The notes under the pieces are model-generated. The model saw nothing but the letters and a program-made list of their open reading frames with translations. It did not search any database and was not told the origin of the DNA. A program made the position numbers and the translations under genes. A stretch of 64,000 bases of DNA, taken from assembly GCF_027359675.1 (NCBI RefSeq), contig NZ_CP114786.1:4500501-4564500 (forward strand), given 5' to 3'. Position 1 is the stretch's first letter, and each line of letters begins with the position of its first letter. This document shows positions 62,614 to 64,000 of this stretch, piece by piece. The stretch comes from Roseibium sp. Sym1 (lineage in GTDB: Bacteria > Pseudomonadota > Alphaproteobacteria > Rhizobiales > Stappiaceae).

Positions 62614-63564
62614 TCAGGAGAAATTGTAGTCTTCGCAGAGCTGGTGGGCGAACTGGTTGTTCTTGCCGATGAAATCGGTCAGGAACTCATGCAGTCCCTG
62701 CTGGTAGATCTCGTGCATCTGTTTTTCCGTGAGCTCGCGCGACAGGTCCGCCGCCAGGTCGAGGCTTGGTTCACGGGAACCGTAGAACTGGGCGAGATCC
62801 TCGGCCGTTTCCGCGATCCAGTCGTAGCAGTGGGCCAGGGATCTCGGCATTTCCGTCCGCAGGATCAGGAACTCGGCAATGTTGAAGGCCTTCAGCCGGG
62901 AATTCGGATAGGCGAAACGGTAACTCCGGCGCCCGGACAAGGCGCGCAAGATGGCTGACCATTGATAGCGTTCCATGGCCCCGTCATCGACAATGTCGTT
63001 GTCCGGCAGGAGCGACCAGCATTGCGTGTTCAGGATGCGCGCCGTGTTGTCGGCCCGCTCCACGAAATTGCCCATCTGGCTGAAGAAATATCCGTCGTCC
63101 CGCAGGATCGTGTTGAGCAGGGCCCCGCGAAACAGGTGCGCGCGCTGGTTAATCCAGGCGAGAAAATCGGGCAGCTTGTCCTGGGTGACCGATTGGGGGT
63201 TGGTCTCGGCAAATTCGATCCAGGTCGTGTTGATGGCTTCCCAGAGTTCCGCCGTGATGCCGGTACGAACCGCGCGCGCGTTGTTGCGGCCAAGTTCCAG
63301 GCAGGAGCGGATGCTCGAGGGATTGTCCTTTGAAAAGATCATGTAGGACGTGACCTGACGCATTGTCAGCTCGTCATACTTCTCCTTGTAGCCGGCCTCC
63401 GTTCCCGAATTGGCCAGGGCAAAGGTCCAGTGGGTGCCGTGTTCCTGGCCGGTATGGGACATGATGGCGCCGCGATAGGCCACTTCCAGCAAGCGGGTCA
63501 GGTTCTGGGCACGCTCAAAGTAGCGGGACAGCCAAAACAGCGAAGAGGCGGTTCTTCCAAGCAT
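62614..63564 (-). CDS. Alpha-E domain protein (COG2307)
   Basis: The 316-residue all-helical protein begins MLGRTASSLFWLSRYFERAQ, the signature of alpha-E proteins, with later HLFRGALLNTI and NFVERADNTARILN. The domain always accompanies circularly permuted ATP-grasp enzymes and has been predicted to aid peptide ligation, but its reaction is not known. GGAGG lies 12 bases before the ATG. The ATP-grasp stop is seven bases upstream. Confidence 0.92.
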   Translation of the reverse strand: MLGRTASSLFWLSRYFERAQNLTRLLEVAYRGAIMSHTGQEHGTHWTFALANSGTEAGYKEKYDELTMRQVTSYMIFSKDNPSSIRSCLELGRNNARAVRTGITAELWEAINTTWIEFAETNPQSVTQDKLPDFLAWINQRAHLFRGALLNTILRDDGYFFSQMGNFVERADNTARILNTQCWSLLPDNDIVDDGAMERYQWSAILRALSGRRSYRFAYPNSRLKAFNIAEFLILRTEMPRSLAHCYDWIAETAEDLAQFYGSREPSLDLAADLSRELTEKQMHEIYQQGLHEFLTDFIGKNNQFAHQLCEDYNFS

Positions 63565-63571
63565 CTGTTTC

Positions 63572-64000
63572 TCAATCCTCCAGAACCCAGGTGTCTTTGG
63601 TGCCGCCGCCCTGGCTGGAATTGACGACGAGCGAGCCTTTTTTCAGGGCGACCCGTGTCAGGCCTCCCGGCGTGATGCGCACCTGGTCCCCGATCAGGAC
63701 AAAGGGCCTGAGATCCACATGGCGCGGCGCCACACCCGAGGCCACATGGGTCGGGCAGGCGGACAGGGCCAGGGTGGGCTGCGCGATGTAATTGCCCGGA
63801 TTTGTCTCGAGAATTTTCCGGAACTCGGCGATTTCCCGCTTTGAGGCCGTCGGGCCGATGAGCATGCCGTATCCGCCTGACCCGTGCACTTCCTTGACGA
63901 CGATGTCCTCGAGGTTGTCGAGCACATAGGCGAGATCATCCGGCCGGGAACAGTTCCAGGTCGGCACGTTGTTCAGGATCGGTTTTTGACCGGTATAGAA
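63572..64000 (-). CDS. Circularly permuted type 2 ATP-grasp protein, C-terminal part (COG2308)
   Basis: The frame is open from the right edge of the window to its stop at 63572, so the start lies outside. The 142 visible codons read YTGQKPILNNVPTW, VVKEVHGSGGYGMLIGP (ATP-binding loop), QPTLALSACPTHV, RHVDLRPFVLIGD and NSSQGGGTKDTWVLED at the C-terminus, all typical of this amidoligase-like family. It should form peptide bonds with ATP, on an unknown substrate. It is the first visible gene of the four-gene Anbu operon. Confidence 0.92.
   Translation of the reverse strand, partial: FYTGQKPILNNVPTWNCSRPDDLAYVLDNLEDIVVKEVHGSGGYGMLIGPTASKREIAEFRKILETNPGNYIAQPTLALSACPTHVASGVAPRHVDLRPFVLIGDQVRITPGGLTRVALKKGSLVVNSSQGGGTKDTWVLED

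Overview
The window reads as chromosomal DNA of an alphaproteobacterium. Its signs are a high-GC genome, the order tRNA-Tyr, tRNA-Gly, tuf, tRNA-Trp, secE, nusG, rplKAJL, rpoBC running into rpsL, rpsG, fusA, a second tuf and the S10, spc and alpha ribosomal blocks, a short-lid adenylate kinase, zinc-free S14, an ATP12-type chaperone and a perfect CtrA box. A marine Hyphomicrobiales member near Stappiaceae (Roseibium/Labrenzia-like) is my best guess. That placement is inference, not something the sequence proves.

Layout. Positions 1-1605 hold two minus-strand genes, one cut by the window edge and one of the GSCFA family. Positions 1606-5135 form a small accessory region ending at the 3' end of tRNA-Thr. 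It holds a DNA-methyltransferase scrap, a two-gene cassette (a Gp37/Gp68 three-Cys protein and its TcmP partner) and an IS481-type transposase remnant framed by a 65-bp direct repeat. Positions 5136-8687 hold tRNA-Thr, a secreted YHYH protein, rlmB, a PaaI-type thioesterase and a MarR regulator. The regulator's promoter, operator and start codon overlap.

Positions 8995-42458 are the transcription and translation superoperon: three tRNAs, two almost identical tuf genes, secE, nusG, RNA polymerase subunits, fusA, 29 ribosomal proteins, secY and adk. Strong hairpins mark the rplA-rplJ gap, the ends of rplL, rpoC and rplQ, and the adk-rpsM gap. One small acidic unknown protein sits between rpoC and rpsL.

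Positions 42578-59305 are mixed housekeeping genes: a chemotaxis receptor, a DegP/DegQ protease, rarA, a class III cyclase, a patatin-like protein, three tandem sterol-desaturase-like hydroxylases, crcB and rluC. A minus-strand trio follows (tlde1/DUF2778 protein, a 56-residue membrane protein not previously framed here, and a P-loop kinase-like protein), then a HAD phosphatase and ATP12.

Positions 59460-64000 hold mgtE and a minus-strand operon of circularly permuted ATP-grasp (cut by the edge), alpha-E, transglutaminase-like and Anbu proteasome-type genes. Known comparative genomics predicts that this set makes and degrades a peptide or peptide tag, but its substrate is unknown. The two best candidates for poorly understood biology are this Anbu operon and the three-Cys/TcmP cassette beside tRNA-Thr.
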